Below are positions 16,704 through 24,166 of a stretch of DNA of 24,196 bases, piece after piece. Below the pieces are notes generated by a model. That model ran no database searches. It saw nothing but the letters and a program-made list of their open reading frames with translations, and was not told the DNA's origin. The stretch covers positions 1 through 24,196 of the forward strand of contig CAZAAK010000031.1 of the NCBI GenBank assembly GCA_964483145.1, read 5' to 3'. Source of the stretch: Colimorpha sp964483145. GTDB taxonomy: Bacteria > Bacteroidota > Bacteroidia > Bacteroidales > P3. Both the position numbers and the translations under genes were made by a program. Each line of letters starts with the position of its first letter. The stretch's first letter is position 1.

Positions 16704-19532
16704 ATGAAGAAACTTCTGACATTATTCATGCTACTGGCTGTAACTGGTGGCGTGACGTTCGCCCAGAACGGTAAGAAGAGCGACCTCACCGCCAAGGTGC
16801 CCGTCGACAAAAAAGTGCGCATTGGCAAGTTGGACAACGGCTTGACCTACTACATCCGCGCCAACAAGATGCCCGAGAACCGCATCCAGTTCCGCATGGT
16901 AACCAACGCCGGCTCCATTCTGGAGGACGAGTCGCAACGCGGCCTAGCCCATTTCTGCGAGCACATGGCCTTCAACGGCATCGAAGGATTCCCCGGCAAC
17001 ACCATGATTGACACCCTGCAGAAAAACGGTATCGAATTTGGCCGCGGCATCAATGCCTACACCAGCTTTGACGAAACAGTCTATTATGTGGACATGCCTG
17101 CCGATAACCCTGATATGGTCAAGATGGGCTTGGATATCCTTTACGGATGGTGCGGCGGCCTGTTGTTCCAACCGGAAGAGATTGAGGCCGAGCGTGGCGT
17201 CATCCACGAGGAATGGCGCGGCAACTTGGGTGCCGGTGAGCGCCTGCGCAACAAGACATGGCCCATCATGCTCAAAGGGTCGCTCTATGCGGACCGACTG
17301 CCTATCGGGCTCGAGAGCGTTATCATGGGTTTCAAACGCGATGATATCGTCCGCTTTTACCACGACTGGTATCGTCCCGACATGCAGGCCGTGATTATTG
17401 TTGGCGACCTTGACGTTGACCAAATGGAAAGCCGCGTAAAGGCCCTCTTCGGCCAGCGCCCCGCCCCCGTCAACCCCAAGCAACGTCCTAGCTTCAGCAT
17501 CCCCGACAACAAAGAACCCCTCGTGGCCATTGCCACCGACAAGGAAGCCACCGGCAACAGCCTGATGCTTTTTTGGAAGCACAAGAAAGCCCCGCAGGGC
17601 ACCATTGGCGACTACCGCGCTGCCCTTGTGCGCAACATCGTCAGCAACATGCTTGACGAGCGTTTCAACGAGTTGGCCGAAAAGGCCGATGCCCCCTTCC
17701 TACAGGCAGGTGTCGGCTACGGTGCCTTCCTTGGCCGCGACTGCGATGCCTTCATTGGTAGCGGCGTCCCCAAAGAGAATCGGATCGAAGCCACCACTGA
17801 GGTTATCCTCACCGAGATTTTCCGCGCCCTCCAGCACGGCTTCACCCAAAGCGAACTTGACCGCGTGAAGGAAGACATGCTCGACAACTACCGCAAGGCC
17901 GCTCGCGAGGCCAACAAGACCCAGAGCAACAGCCTTGCCACCGAATACACCAACAACTTCCTCGAAGGCGAATGCATCCCTGGTGTGATGCGGGAGTTCA
18001 GCTATGCCAAGGAGTTTATCCCCGAAATCACCTTGCAGGAGTGCAACGACCTCATCAAGACCTGGGTCACCGAGAACAACTTTGTCTACTACCTCACCGC
18101 CCCCGAGCAGGAGGGCGTGAAGGTGCCCACCGAGGCCGAGGTACTGGCAATCTACAACCGCTGCAAGAGCGCCAAATACGACGCGTGGGTCGACAGCTAC
18201 AAGGAAGAGCCCCTTTGGGATAAGAAGCTAGGCGAAGTCGCGCCAAGCCTCACCAAGACCAACAAGGCCCTCGACTACAAGGAATACACTTGCCCCAACG
18301 GTATCCGGTTCATTGTCAAACACACCGAACTCAAGGACGACGAAATCAAGATGGGTTCCTATGCATGGGGCGGAGCCTCGCTCTACGAGGACAAGGACGC
18401 CTATGCTGCCCAAACCGCTGCTAGCCTAATTGATGCCGCTGGCATTGGCAACTTCAGCAGCAACGAGTTGCAGAAGAAGCTCAAAGGCATGACCGTTGGC
18501 ATCAGCCCCAGCGTAACAGAACACACCCAGGGCTTTAACGGCAGTTGCTCGCCCAAGGACCTAGAAGTGATGCTTCAGCTGCTCAACCTCTACTACGAGG
18601 CTCCGCGCAAGGACCAAAACGCCTTCAACCGCGACATCGACAACCTGCGCAACCAAATCAAGTTCATCTCCAACAACCCCCAGATAGCCTTCCTGAAGAA
18701 ATTCCGCGAGGTGGCCTTCCCCAGCGACAAACGTACCGTCCTGATACCCACCGAGGAGCAAATCAATAGCCTGAGCCTCGATCGCGAATACGAAATCTTC
18801 CGCGAGCGTTTCTGCGATGCCGGCAGCCAGACTTTCTTCTTTGTGGGCAACATCAGCGAGAGCGATGTAAAATTGATTGCCAAGTACCTCAACAACTTGC
18901 CCACCAACGGCAAGCAATTTGGGGAAAAATGGGTGAACCGCAAGGCCGAATTTACCAAAGGCATCCAGCATGGCGAGGCCGTAAAAGGCACCGACAACCA
19001 AGGCATCATGATGGTCTATGGCGAAACCACTGGGTTCAAACCCACCAAAAAGAACAAGATGATCATCCAACAGATGAGCGACTGCATGGAAATCACTGCC
19101 CTTGAGGTTATCCGCGAGAAGATGGGCGGCACCTACAGCCCCGGAGTGAGCATCGACTACGAAATCCTCCCCGAAGGCGAGGTAAACTGGATGATTTACA
19201 TCAACTGCAACCCCGAGAAGAGCCAGGAGATTGAAGATGCCGCCCTCGGCATCGTCAAGAGTTACATCGACAATGGCCCCGATGCCACCACCTTGGGCAA
19301 AGTTCAGGAGCAGATGATTATCAACCGCGGCACCAAACGCCAGAGCAACGATTTCTGGATGAGCCAGATTATGGGTAGCTATATGTACGACGAAAACCGC
19401 GACGACATCGACCAGTACGACCAACTTGTGAAATCCATCAAAGTCAAGGATATCAGGAAGATGGCCAAAAAGTTCCTCAACTTGAAAAACTACGTTGTTG
19501 TCAACCTCAAACCCGAAGCCGTTGCCGAATAG
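16704..19532 (+). CDS. Periplasmic M16 (insulinase-family) zinc protease
   Basis: This 942-residue peptidase has a signal peptide (MKKLLTLFMLLAVTGGVTFA, cut before QNG). ATG 16704 is chosen because it opens that signal and lies after the promoter. The inverted zinc motif HFCEH is at 83-87 (Glu86 catalytic, His83/His87 ligands), with the third ligand expected in ERGVIHEE (163-170). Two M16 repeats follow the family plan: the active N-half and an inactive C-half starting near 520 (TCPNGIRFIVKHTE), where REKMGGTYSPGV near 800 carries the conserved Arg and Tyr that complete the site. It is the long two-domain form (PqqL-like in layout), probably degrading peptides in the periplasm. Codon use is strongly biased to C-ending codons, unlike the AT-richer locus at 21-24 kb, which suggests high expression. 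It is a single-gene unit with its own terminator. Confidence 0.94.
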   Translation: MKKLLTLFMLLAVTGGVTFAQNGKKSDLTAKVPVDKKVRIGKLDNGLTYYIRANKMPENRIQFRMVTNAGSILEDESQRGLAHFCEHMAFNGIEGFPGNTMIDTLQKNGIEFGRGINAYTSFDETVYYVDMPADNPDMVKMGLDILYGWCGGLLFQPEEIEAERGVIHEEWRGNLGAGERLRNKTWPIMLKGSLYADRLPIGLESVIMGFKRDDIVRFYHDWYRPDMQAVIIVGDLDVDQMESRVKALFGQRPAPVNPKQRPSFSIPDNKEPLVAIATDKEATGNSLMLFWKHKKAPQGTIGDYRAALVRNIVSNMLDERFNELAEKADAPFLQAGVGYGAFLGRDCDAFIGSGVPKENRIEATTEVILTEIFRALQHGFTQSELDRVKEDMLDNYRKAAREANKTQSNSLATEYTNNFLEGECIPGVMREFSYAKEFIPEITLQECNDLIKTWVTENNFVYYLTAPEQEGVKVPTEAEVLAIYNRCKSAKYDAWVDSYKEEPLWDKKLGEVAPSLTKTNKALDYKEYTCPNGIRFIVKHTELKDDEIKMGSYAWGGASLYEDKDAYAAQTAASLIDAAGIGNFSSNELQKKLKGMTVGISPSVTEHTQGFNGSCSPKDLEVMLQLLNLYYEAPRKDQNAFNRDIDNLRNQIKFISNNPQIAFLKKFREVAFPSDKRTVLIPTEEQINSLSLDREYEIFRERFCDAGSQTFFFVGNISESDVKLIAKYLNNLPTNGKQFGEKWVNRKAEFTKGIQHGEAVKGTDNQGIMMVYGETTGFKPTKKNKMIIQQMSDCMEITALEVIREKMGGTYSPGVSIDYEILPEGEVNWMIYINCNPEKSQEIEDAALGIVKSYIDNGPDATTLGKVQEQMIINRGTKRQSNDFWMSQIMGSYMYDENRDDIDQYDQLVKSIKVKDIRKMAKKFLNLKNYVVVNLKPEAVAE

Positions 19533-19562
19533 GCTTGCCGACTTAGGGCGCACCTACATGCC

Positions 19563-19605
19563 AAACGCTCTCCCACAACCTTTTGAGGGAGAGCGTTTTT
19601 CTTTT
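19563..19605 (+). terminator. Rho-independent terminator of the M16 gene
   Basis: A perfect 12-bp stem (AAACGCTCTCCC at 19563-19574 with GGGAGAGCGTTT at 19587-19598) has a 12-base loop and is followed by TTCTTTT. It begins 31 bases after the protease stop codon. Confidence 0.88.
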
Positions 19606-19797
19606 ATCTGCCTATGCCGAAAGCGTACCAAGCCGCAGGCGCTGTTTGCGTGGCTTTTCCTAAAATTGCCGGTCTGCTCCACAGCAAATCGCGCACACCA
19701 AACCCTACACACACTGCTCAAACGCAACGCCTTGCGAAGAGATTGTCCGCCGATGGGGAGAAAAATACTGCGCATCGGCGTCACAAGAAGGATTGGC

Positions 19798-19823
19798 AGG
19801 TCGAAGCCGACCTTTGTTTTTTT
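19798..19823 (+). terminator. Second, weaker terminator-like hairpin
   Basis: AGGTCG (19798-19803) pairs with CGACCT (19808-19813) around AAGC, followed by TTGTTTTTTT on the plus strand. It may be a backup for read-through from the M16 gene. The stem is only six base pairs. Confidence 0.4.
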
Positions 19824-19826
19824 CTG

Positions 19827-19907
19827 TCGCTCCGCTCATGTAGCCCGCTTTTCGGGCAGCTCCGCTTTGCCCTCTTAGCGGGCTACTTTCGCTCCGCTCC
19901 CCCCCCC
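19827..19907. repeat. Hairpin, GCTCCGCT repeats and C9 tract downstream of the variable region
   Basis: GTAGCCCGCT (19840-19849) and its exact inverse (19877-19886) form a 10-bp stem, with a nested GGGCA/TGCCC stem in the loop. GCTCCGCT occurs three times (19829, 19859, 19891), 30-32 bases apart. The outer two belong to identical 11-mers TCGCTCCGCTC that flank the hairpin. A run of nine C follows (19899-19907). It lies ~70 bases past the stop of the SUMF1 gene. There is no T tract, so it is a poor terminator. Hairpins just after variable regions are known in DGR target genes, where they assist retrohoming. Confidence 0.6.
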
Positions 19908-19956
19908 GAGCTTAGAACAGCAGCAAGGAGCGCGATGCAACCGAAAGAAAGTGTTG

Positions 19957-21352
19957 TTACTCGGAGAGGGCCAGGCGGAGCCCCAGGTGGAAGCTGCGGA
20001 AGTCCGGGGTGACGTCGCCACGGCTCGACGAGCGGCAGATGCACGCGCCGAGCCACCAGCTACCGCCACGGCTCACGCGGTACGACCCACTCCCTAGGGC
20101 CTGTAGGGTTAGTCTGCGCCTCGCTACTATAGTCCCCATACCAGTCCGCGCACCACTCCCACACATTGCCGCTCATGTCGTAGAGGCCCAGCTCGTTGGG
20201 CTGCTTCTTGCCAACGGGGTGGGTACTACCAGTTTCCCAATCTTCCCCGTACCATGCCACCTTATCCAAATTGTTGCTTCCGCTGTATTTATAGCCCTTA
20301 CTCTGGTTGCCACCACGTGCAGCATATTCCCACTCTGCTTCGGTGGGTAGGCGGAATTGCTTGCCCGTGGCAGCGTTAATCCGGCGGATGAACTTCTGGC
20401 AGTCGTCCCACGAAACCTGCTCCACAGGCAAGTTATCTCCTTTGAAACGCGATGGGTTGCTCCCCATCACCGCCTTCCATAGGGCTTGCGTCACCTCCGT
20501 CTTGCCTATGTAGTAGCTACTCAGGGTTACCTCGTGCGCAGGTTTCTCCCAATTAAAAGCATAATTGTCATCATCAGCTGCCCCCATCGTAAAAGTGCCA
20601 CCCTCTACGGGCACCATCTCAAAGGTCACCCCTTTTACACTCTCGGATAACGCCCTTTGTAGTTTTTCCTGCTCACGACGAATCGGTTTTTCTCGCTCTT
20701 TTGGGAATTCCGAGCGCTCTTTGCGCAAACTTTCTGTCTCCTTATTCTTCTTGGCTGAGACGCCCTTATGGCTATCCATTTGGGCAGTATTGTAGCCCTT
20801 TGACTTGGAAATGTAAGTATAGTCGTTTCTGTAGCTGGATTGGACGATATCCTGCTCTTCATCCTCAGCGGTGAAACATTCCTCCGAGCCCCCACTTACT
20901 CCATAACTAACTGCCGGTAGCTCCGCTGAGGCATCCTCCAAACTGTCGAATGCCGTTTGCAAGCGGGAATCAATAAAATGCACCTCCTTGCCTTTCTCGT
21001 GCAACTTGCCCACCCCCGGGTATGTCTCTACCTCACCCCCGTTGCCATTACGGATAAGGTAGCCCTTGCCTGCCATATCCTCTACAACCGCCTCAAAGGC
21101 AGAGAACAGCCTGCCCGATTGGGTGATGCGAGTAATGTACCTGCCGTTGATGACAACACATAGGCCTAGATACTTCTCCCCCTCAAGCTTGCGGATATAC
21201 CCATAGTACATCAAATCGCCATCGCGGTGAATGGCCACTTGGGTGGCCGCCGCATTTTTTTCAAAGCGTTGGAAGATTGATTTTGTCCAGTCGTCGGGAT
21301 ACTGTGAGTATCCATTATCGAATTTGCCAAATAGATATACCGAAATGTTCAC
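19957..21352 (-). CDS. Bacteroidetes N-domain + SUMF1/FGE-sulfatase domain protein, frameshifted near the end
   Basis: The start is GTG 21352, overlapping the upstream lipoprotein's TAG by one base, which suggests coupled translation. The N-domain (~1-110, opening MNISVYLFGKFDNGY) is followed by a charged linker with a coiled coil (~200-238) and then a SUMF1 domain (from ~240): GGTFTMGA, VTLSSYYIGKTEVTQALW, LPTEAEWEYAARGG, LYDMSGNVWEWCADW, NPTGP. After Pro419 one extra base (20095) shifts the frame and the literal reading stops at 20060. Dropping it restores GSGSYRVSRGGSW and runs to the stop at 19957, 464 residues in total. The C-terminal ~40 codons look like a DGR variable region. The first catalytic Cys of true formylglycine-generating enzymes (RGGSxxC) is Leu here, so it is more likely a binding (lectin-fold) module than a sulfatase activator. 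No signal peptide is seen. Confidence 0.85.
19966..20076 (-). other. Candidate variable region (VR) of a diversity-generating retroelement
   Basis: Codons from GTG 20076 to CTC 19966 alternate between a fixed frame (R-GG-W, A, CRSS, R, TP, R, LGLRLAL) and positions that are all NNC: AGC, CTC, GGC, TGC, ATC, AGC, GGC, GAC, GTC, GAC, TTC, AGC, TTC, CAC. The fixed codons mostly do not end in C (TCG, CGT, CCG, CTG, GGG). This is what adenine mutagenesis of a template rich in AAC codons produces. The GC-rich invariant end (CTGGGGCTCCGCCTGGCC) is where the initiation site of mutagenic homing would be. The SUMF1/C-type-lectin fold is the usual DGR target. No template repeat or reverse transcriptase lies in the window. 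Confidence 0.75.
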
Positions 21353-21921
21353 TATCGCTGCAATTTAAATATTATCAACTTGTTCCGATTGTCAACCGAG
21401 TAGGATGGCGCCCTGTTCAGGACCTCATTACCAAGCAATAATGGGGCCTGTGTATTGGCCGACACTAGGGCCTGCACATTTGTGCAGATAATCTGACCAC
21501 CAATAACCAACTGCCGCAGGTTGATTACCATATTCTCAACAATACTGCCATCGGCAATTTGGGACTGCGATACGCCCAAAATATCGTCTTCGGCAATACA
21601 ACCCTTCTCATACAAATACCTTGCCTCGGCTATGGATATCAAGGTTCCGGAGCAGCCGCTGTCCAATATCATCTTAACGGTAAACTGCCCATTCACAGTA
21701 ACATCAACAAACTTTACTCCACCTTGTTCCTCAAACGGCACCGACACCTCTTCGGAATTGAAGTCTACCGTGGTATTGACCAAATTGTCGTTAGGTTCCG
21801 TTGCATCCTCTAGTTCCGTTACATCGTCATAACTGTAGAACATCAGTTGCTTCTTTCCCTGGTTGCAAGCGGACAAAAGGCAGGCAACAAGTAGCGCTAT
21901 GCTTATTTTTGAGCATTTCAT
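21352..21921 (-). CDS. Lipoprotein with a retropepsin-like aspartic protease domain
   Basis: This 189-residue protein has a lipoprotein signal (MKCSKISIALLVACLLSAC, lipid on Cys19). After a short acidic, Thr/Asn-rich linker comes one retropepsin-like domain (~65-189). VKMILDSGCSGTLIS carries the catalytic triad as Asp87-Ser88-Gly89 (DSG instead of DTG), and APLLLGNEVLNR is the typical hydrophobic-hydrophobic-Gly strand near the end. A single copy means it should dimerise to be active, as clan AA peptidases do. It is probably held in the periplasm or at the outer surface. Its stop overlaps the start of the SUMF1 gene, so the two are made together. Confidence 0.8.
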   Translation of the reverse strand: MKCSKISIALLVACLLSACNQGKKQLMFYSYDDVTELEDATEPNDNLVNTTVDFNSEEVSVPFEEQGGVKFVDVTVNGQFTVKMILDSGCSGTLISIAEARYLYEKGCIAEDDILGVSQSQIADGSIVENMVINLRQLVIGGQIICTNVQALVSANTQAPLLLGNEVLNRAPSYSVDNRNKLIIFKLQR

Positions 21922-22265
21922 ATCTTATCCAACAGCTTTCGCAACCCCATCATCCGAATTATCGGCCCTATGGGCAGTTGCTATTTTTTTTGTTTTCCTC
22001 AAAATCTTTTTTTTGATAAAATCCAAACACGTCTGACAAGCCCAATAAATCAGCCATTCTGCCACGGTTTGGATGGTTGTGCATTTTCCCAAACTCACGC
22101 CGCATCTTGCTGGTTGAGTATGCAGCTACTACACGCCCTTGCTGCCCGATAGATTCTTCCTACTCAATGAAAACGACTTAGTGGCTAAGCCGTGGTCAGA
22201 GCCCCCAATTCCGATGCACCGATGTTTCGGATTCCCTCAAGGGCATAGGTCACCATTTAGGTCAT
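21922..22265. other. 344-base gap inside the GTPase-SUMF1 locus
   Basis: It separates the coiled-coil protein gene from the lipoprotein gene, unlike the close spacing elsewhere in the locus. It contains the small open frame 21968-22105 described separately and long A/T runs at 21981-22016. The rest (22160-22265) has only short broken frames. No promoter box was recognised, so it may hold a deleted or decayed gene. Confidence 0.4.
21968..22105 (-). CDS. Short ORF (45 residues), possible gene remnant
   Basis: From ATG 22105 the frame reads MRREFGKMHNHPNRGRMADL and goes on through LGLSDVFGFYQKKDFEENKK to a TAG at 21968. The same frame is open 18 codons further upstream (to 22159) without a start codon, with equally protein-like residues (GQQGRVVAAYSTSK). 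That suggests the 3' end of a longer, 5'-damaged gene rather than a complete small gene. No family is recognised. It would be co-transcribed with the neighbours. Confidence 0.3.
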   Translation of the reverse strand: MRREFGKMHNHPNRGRMADLLGLSDVFGFYQKKDFEENKKNSNCP

Positions 22266-23324
22266 CTACTTCTTGTTCTTCTTTTTTTTGCTCTTTGCCT
22301 TTTTACTTTTTTGCATTCGACTGTCTTCCATTCTTTGGGTGGCAGATTGCCCTTGGGGGCATTCCTGCAACTTTCCGGCACTTTCTCTTCCTGCCTGACA
22401 TCCCGCATTAGCACTCCTGCCTGAGCGCTTCAATATTTTCATAAAAAACGCTCGGCCACGCCTGCAACTTCGTTGCGCCCGTTTTTGTATTTCCGCTATC
22501 TCGCCCTCATATTCCTGCCTAAGGGCATCTAGCTGCGCTTGGCTAGCCTTTTGTTGTGCCTGCAATTGTTGCTGCGCCTGTTGCTTTACTTCTTCTAGTC
22601 TTGCTTGGTGCCCCTGCCTAAGGGCATCTAACTGCGCTTGACAAGCCTTTTGCTGTGCCTGCAACTGCTGCTGCGCCTGTTGCTTTGTTGTTTCTACTTC
22701 CGACTCGCATTCCGCTATCTTCTTGATTATTGCAAATGATTGGAAATAAGGCGAAACCATAAACGTGCCATACTTCCTGCCATACTCAAGTGCAAGGGGC
22801 CTACCGCAGTCGTGCAGATTAACCTCGCGTGATGCACTCCCGGAATTTGCAGGAAAGCCCTGCAGACTCACAAGGTCTTCGTTTATAGAAAAGTTGCTGA
22901 TATAGTTGACAATATGATTCTCTATGGCTTTCAGCTGGGCATCGATACTCTGGAAATCGGCAATAAGGTATTTTGTTGCATTGCCGCTCTCTTGCACACA
23001 AAGCCCTACGCACATCTTATCGTACGTTGCCTTTAGTATGCTGTACAGGTTCTGCACATCGATATAGAAGGCATTTATGCGCAGCGTCAAGGCAAAATAG
23101 GAACCTGCACGCCCAGCCGAATCGCATACATTCAAGCCTTTCACCAACGAGTAGTAGCAATAGGAGGTCCCCCTGAAAGTCTTGACATCAACTTTCATAA
23201 CTTCCGGAGTCTCCCATCGAGGGCCATAGAAAGAAGCCCAATACAGATAATCGTCGCCTTTGGGTCCCCACACTTTTTGCCCCATAGGGACGCCATGAAC
23301 AAACAGATTTATATTCAGTCCCAT
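22266..23324 (-). CDS. Bacteroidetes N-domain protein with Q-rich coiled coil and Lys-rich tail
   Basis: This 352-residue protein starts at ATG 23324, eight bases after the GTPase stop. A globular domain (~1-195) starts MGLNINLFVHGVPMGQKVWG and holds YCYYSLVKGLNVCDSAGRAG and SYFALTLRINAFYIDVQNLY. A coiled coil follows (~205-285), built of a 33-residue unit (QAQLDALRQ...QAQQQLQAQQKA) present nearly twice at 99-base spacing. The last ~65 residues are basic and of low complexity, ending KSKKAKSKKKKNKK. They may be out of frame, because the +1 frame there carries YENIEALRQE, which resembles the coiled-coil unit. No membrane segment or enzyme motif is visible. By position next to a GTPase, it may be a GTPase-associated partner; this is inference. 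Confidence 0.8.
   Translation of the reverse strand: MGLNINLFVHGVPMGQKVWGPKGDDYLYWASFYGPRWETPEVMKVDVKTFRGTSYCYYSLVKGLNVCDSAGRAGSYFALTLRINAFYIDVQNLYSILKATYDKMCVGLCVQESGNATKYLIADFQSIDAQLKAIENHIVNYISNFSINEDLVSLQGFPANSGSASREVNLHDCGRPLALEYGRKYGTFMVSPYFQSFAIIKKIAECESEVETTKQQAQQQLQAQQKACQAQLDALRQGHQARLEEVKQQAQQQLQAQQKASQAQLDALRQEYEGEIAEIQKRAQRSCRRGRAFFMKILKRSGRSANAGCQAGRESAGKLQECPQGQSATQRMEDSRMQKSKKAKSKKKKNKK
22514..22690 (-). repeat. 99-bp tandem repeat in the coiled-coil region
   Basis: CCTGCCTAAGGGCATCTA begins at 22514 and again at 22613, and similarity continues for about 75 bases. The unit is 33 codons, keeping frame and heptad pattern. Copies differ at scattered positions, mostly third-codon changes (for example AATTGTTGC against AACTGCTGC). 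The repeat could expand or contract by recombination. Confidence 0.8.
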
Positions 23325-23332
23325 AGCCTTAC

Positions 23333-24166
23333 TTATCCCTGTATCTGCCCAAGTATTACCTGCCAAAATTTCTGCGCATACGCCCCATGCGATTCAGTGT
23401 AAGTAAAGCCGCCGTCCGTAGTTTTTGAATAGGATCCGGTTGTAAACGGAACGAATTCGCAGCTGTACGCTTTCCAAAACCTGGTTATCGGGTTCGTGTT
23501 CTCGAAGGGTTTAAAAATACCTGGGTACAAGTTCATAACATTCTTAATAGCTTCTTTGGTATTCACATTTCCGGCACTGCGAACGTACGGCGTGGTATCT
23601 ATCTTGTTGTACACAAAAACCACTTTATCATTCCTATGTATTTTCGTTGCCAAATTTTTGATACGGCCGACATATTGTCTGCGGGGTTCCGCATCAGCCC
23701 AGTCGGGCTCAAGCATAACGGCCCATACCTTCCGGTTTTTGCTACCAATGATACTCAGTACGTATGGGGGGTAAGCCCGGTCAGGATCGCTCGGCGAAAA
23801 ATAGTACTCACCCGGAGCTTCCAGAATTTGGCAAATGGGCTTTCCATCCTTCAAAACTTTCAAAAGCATAAAACTGATATTCGAAGTACTTTGGGCGGCA
23901 TTGTTACTATTAACCATATTATCAAAGTTGCCGCAGAGCATCTTGTAATGGCTGTCCGCAGACGGGCGAAAGCTTCTCTCCGGCACAACCGAATATCCTT
24001 CTGCTTTCAGGTAACGTGCCATCCGGACCATCGTCATGGTCTTTCCGCAAGCTGGAGGGCCATAGAGCACGATGATGGGAGTTTCCTGGTCGGGTATCGT
24101 GACAGTAATCTTATTAACATCTGTCTGCTCATTTGCGGACAGGCTGAATTCAACCAACAAATGCAA
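23333..24166 (-). CDS. P-loop GTPase-like protein
   Basis: This protein has up to 277 residues. The P-loop is GPPACGKT (36-43) after a hydrophobic strand (TPIIVLY). The switch II-like strand is ICQILEAPGEYYF (111-123), with Glu116 where TRAFAC GTPases have Asp (DxxG). VVFVYNKID (182-190) is a good NKxD guanine-specificity motif. The order and spacing fit a small TRAFAC-like GTPase rather than an AAA ATPase. The 5' end is uncertain: the only in-frame starts are TTGs (24166, 24160, 24157), a stop lies about six codons further up, and no ATG precedes the P-loop. It is the first visible gene of the locus and is spaced eight bases from the coiled-coil gene, so the two products probably work together. 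Confidence 0.8.
   Translation of the reverse strand: MHLLVEFSLSANEQTDVNKITVTIPDQETPIIVLYGPPACGKTMTMVRMARYLKAEGYSVVPERSFRPSADSHYKMLCGNFDNMVNSNNAAQSTSNISFMLLKVLKDGKPICQILEAPGEYYFSPSDPDRAYPPYVLSIIGSKNRKVWAVMLEPDWADAEPRRQYVGRIKNLATKIHRNDKVVFVYNKIDTTPYVRSAGNVNTKEAIKNVMNLYPGIFKPFENTNPITRFWKAYSCEFVPFTTGSYSKTTDGGFTYTESHGAYAQKFWQVILGQIQG

Noticed and set aside
18561..19553. 330-residue open frame on the minus strand across the end of the M16 gene
   Set aside because: It mirrors the C-biased codons of the protease gene, giving Val/Ala/Leu/His-rich sequence. It has no promoter and covers the M16 terminal domain.
22514..22690. CRISPR-like direct repeats
   Set aside because: The repeats are 99 bases apart, in frame, and encode a 33-residue coiled-coil unit.
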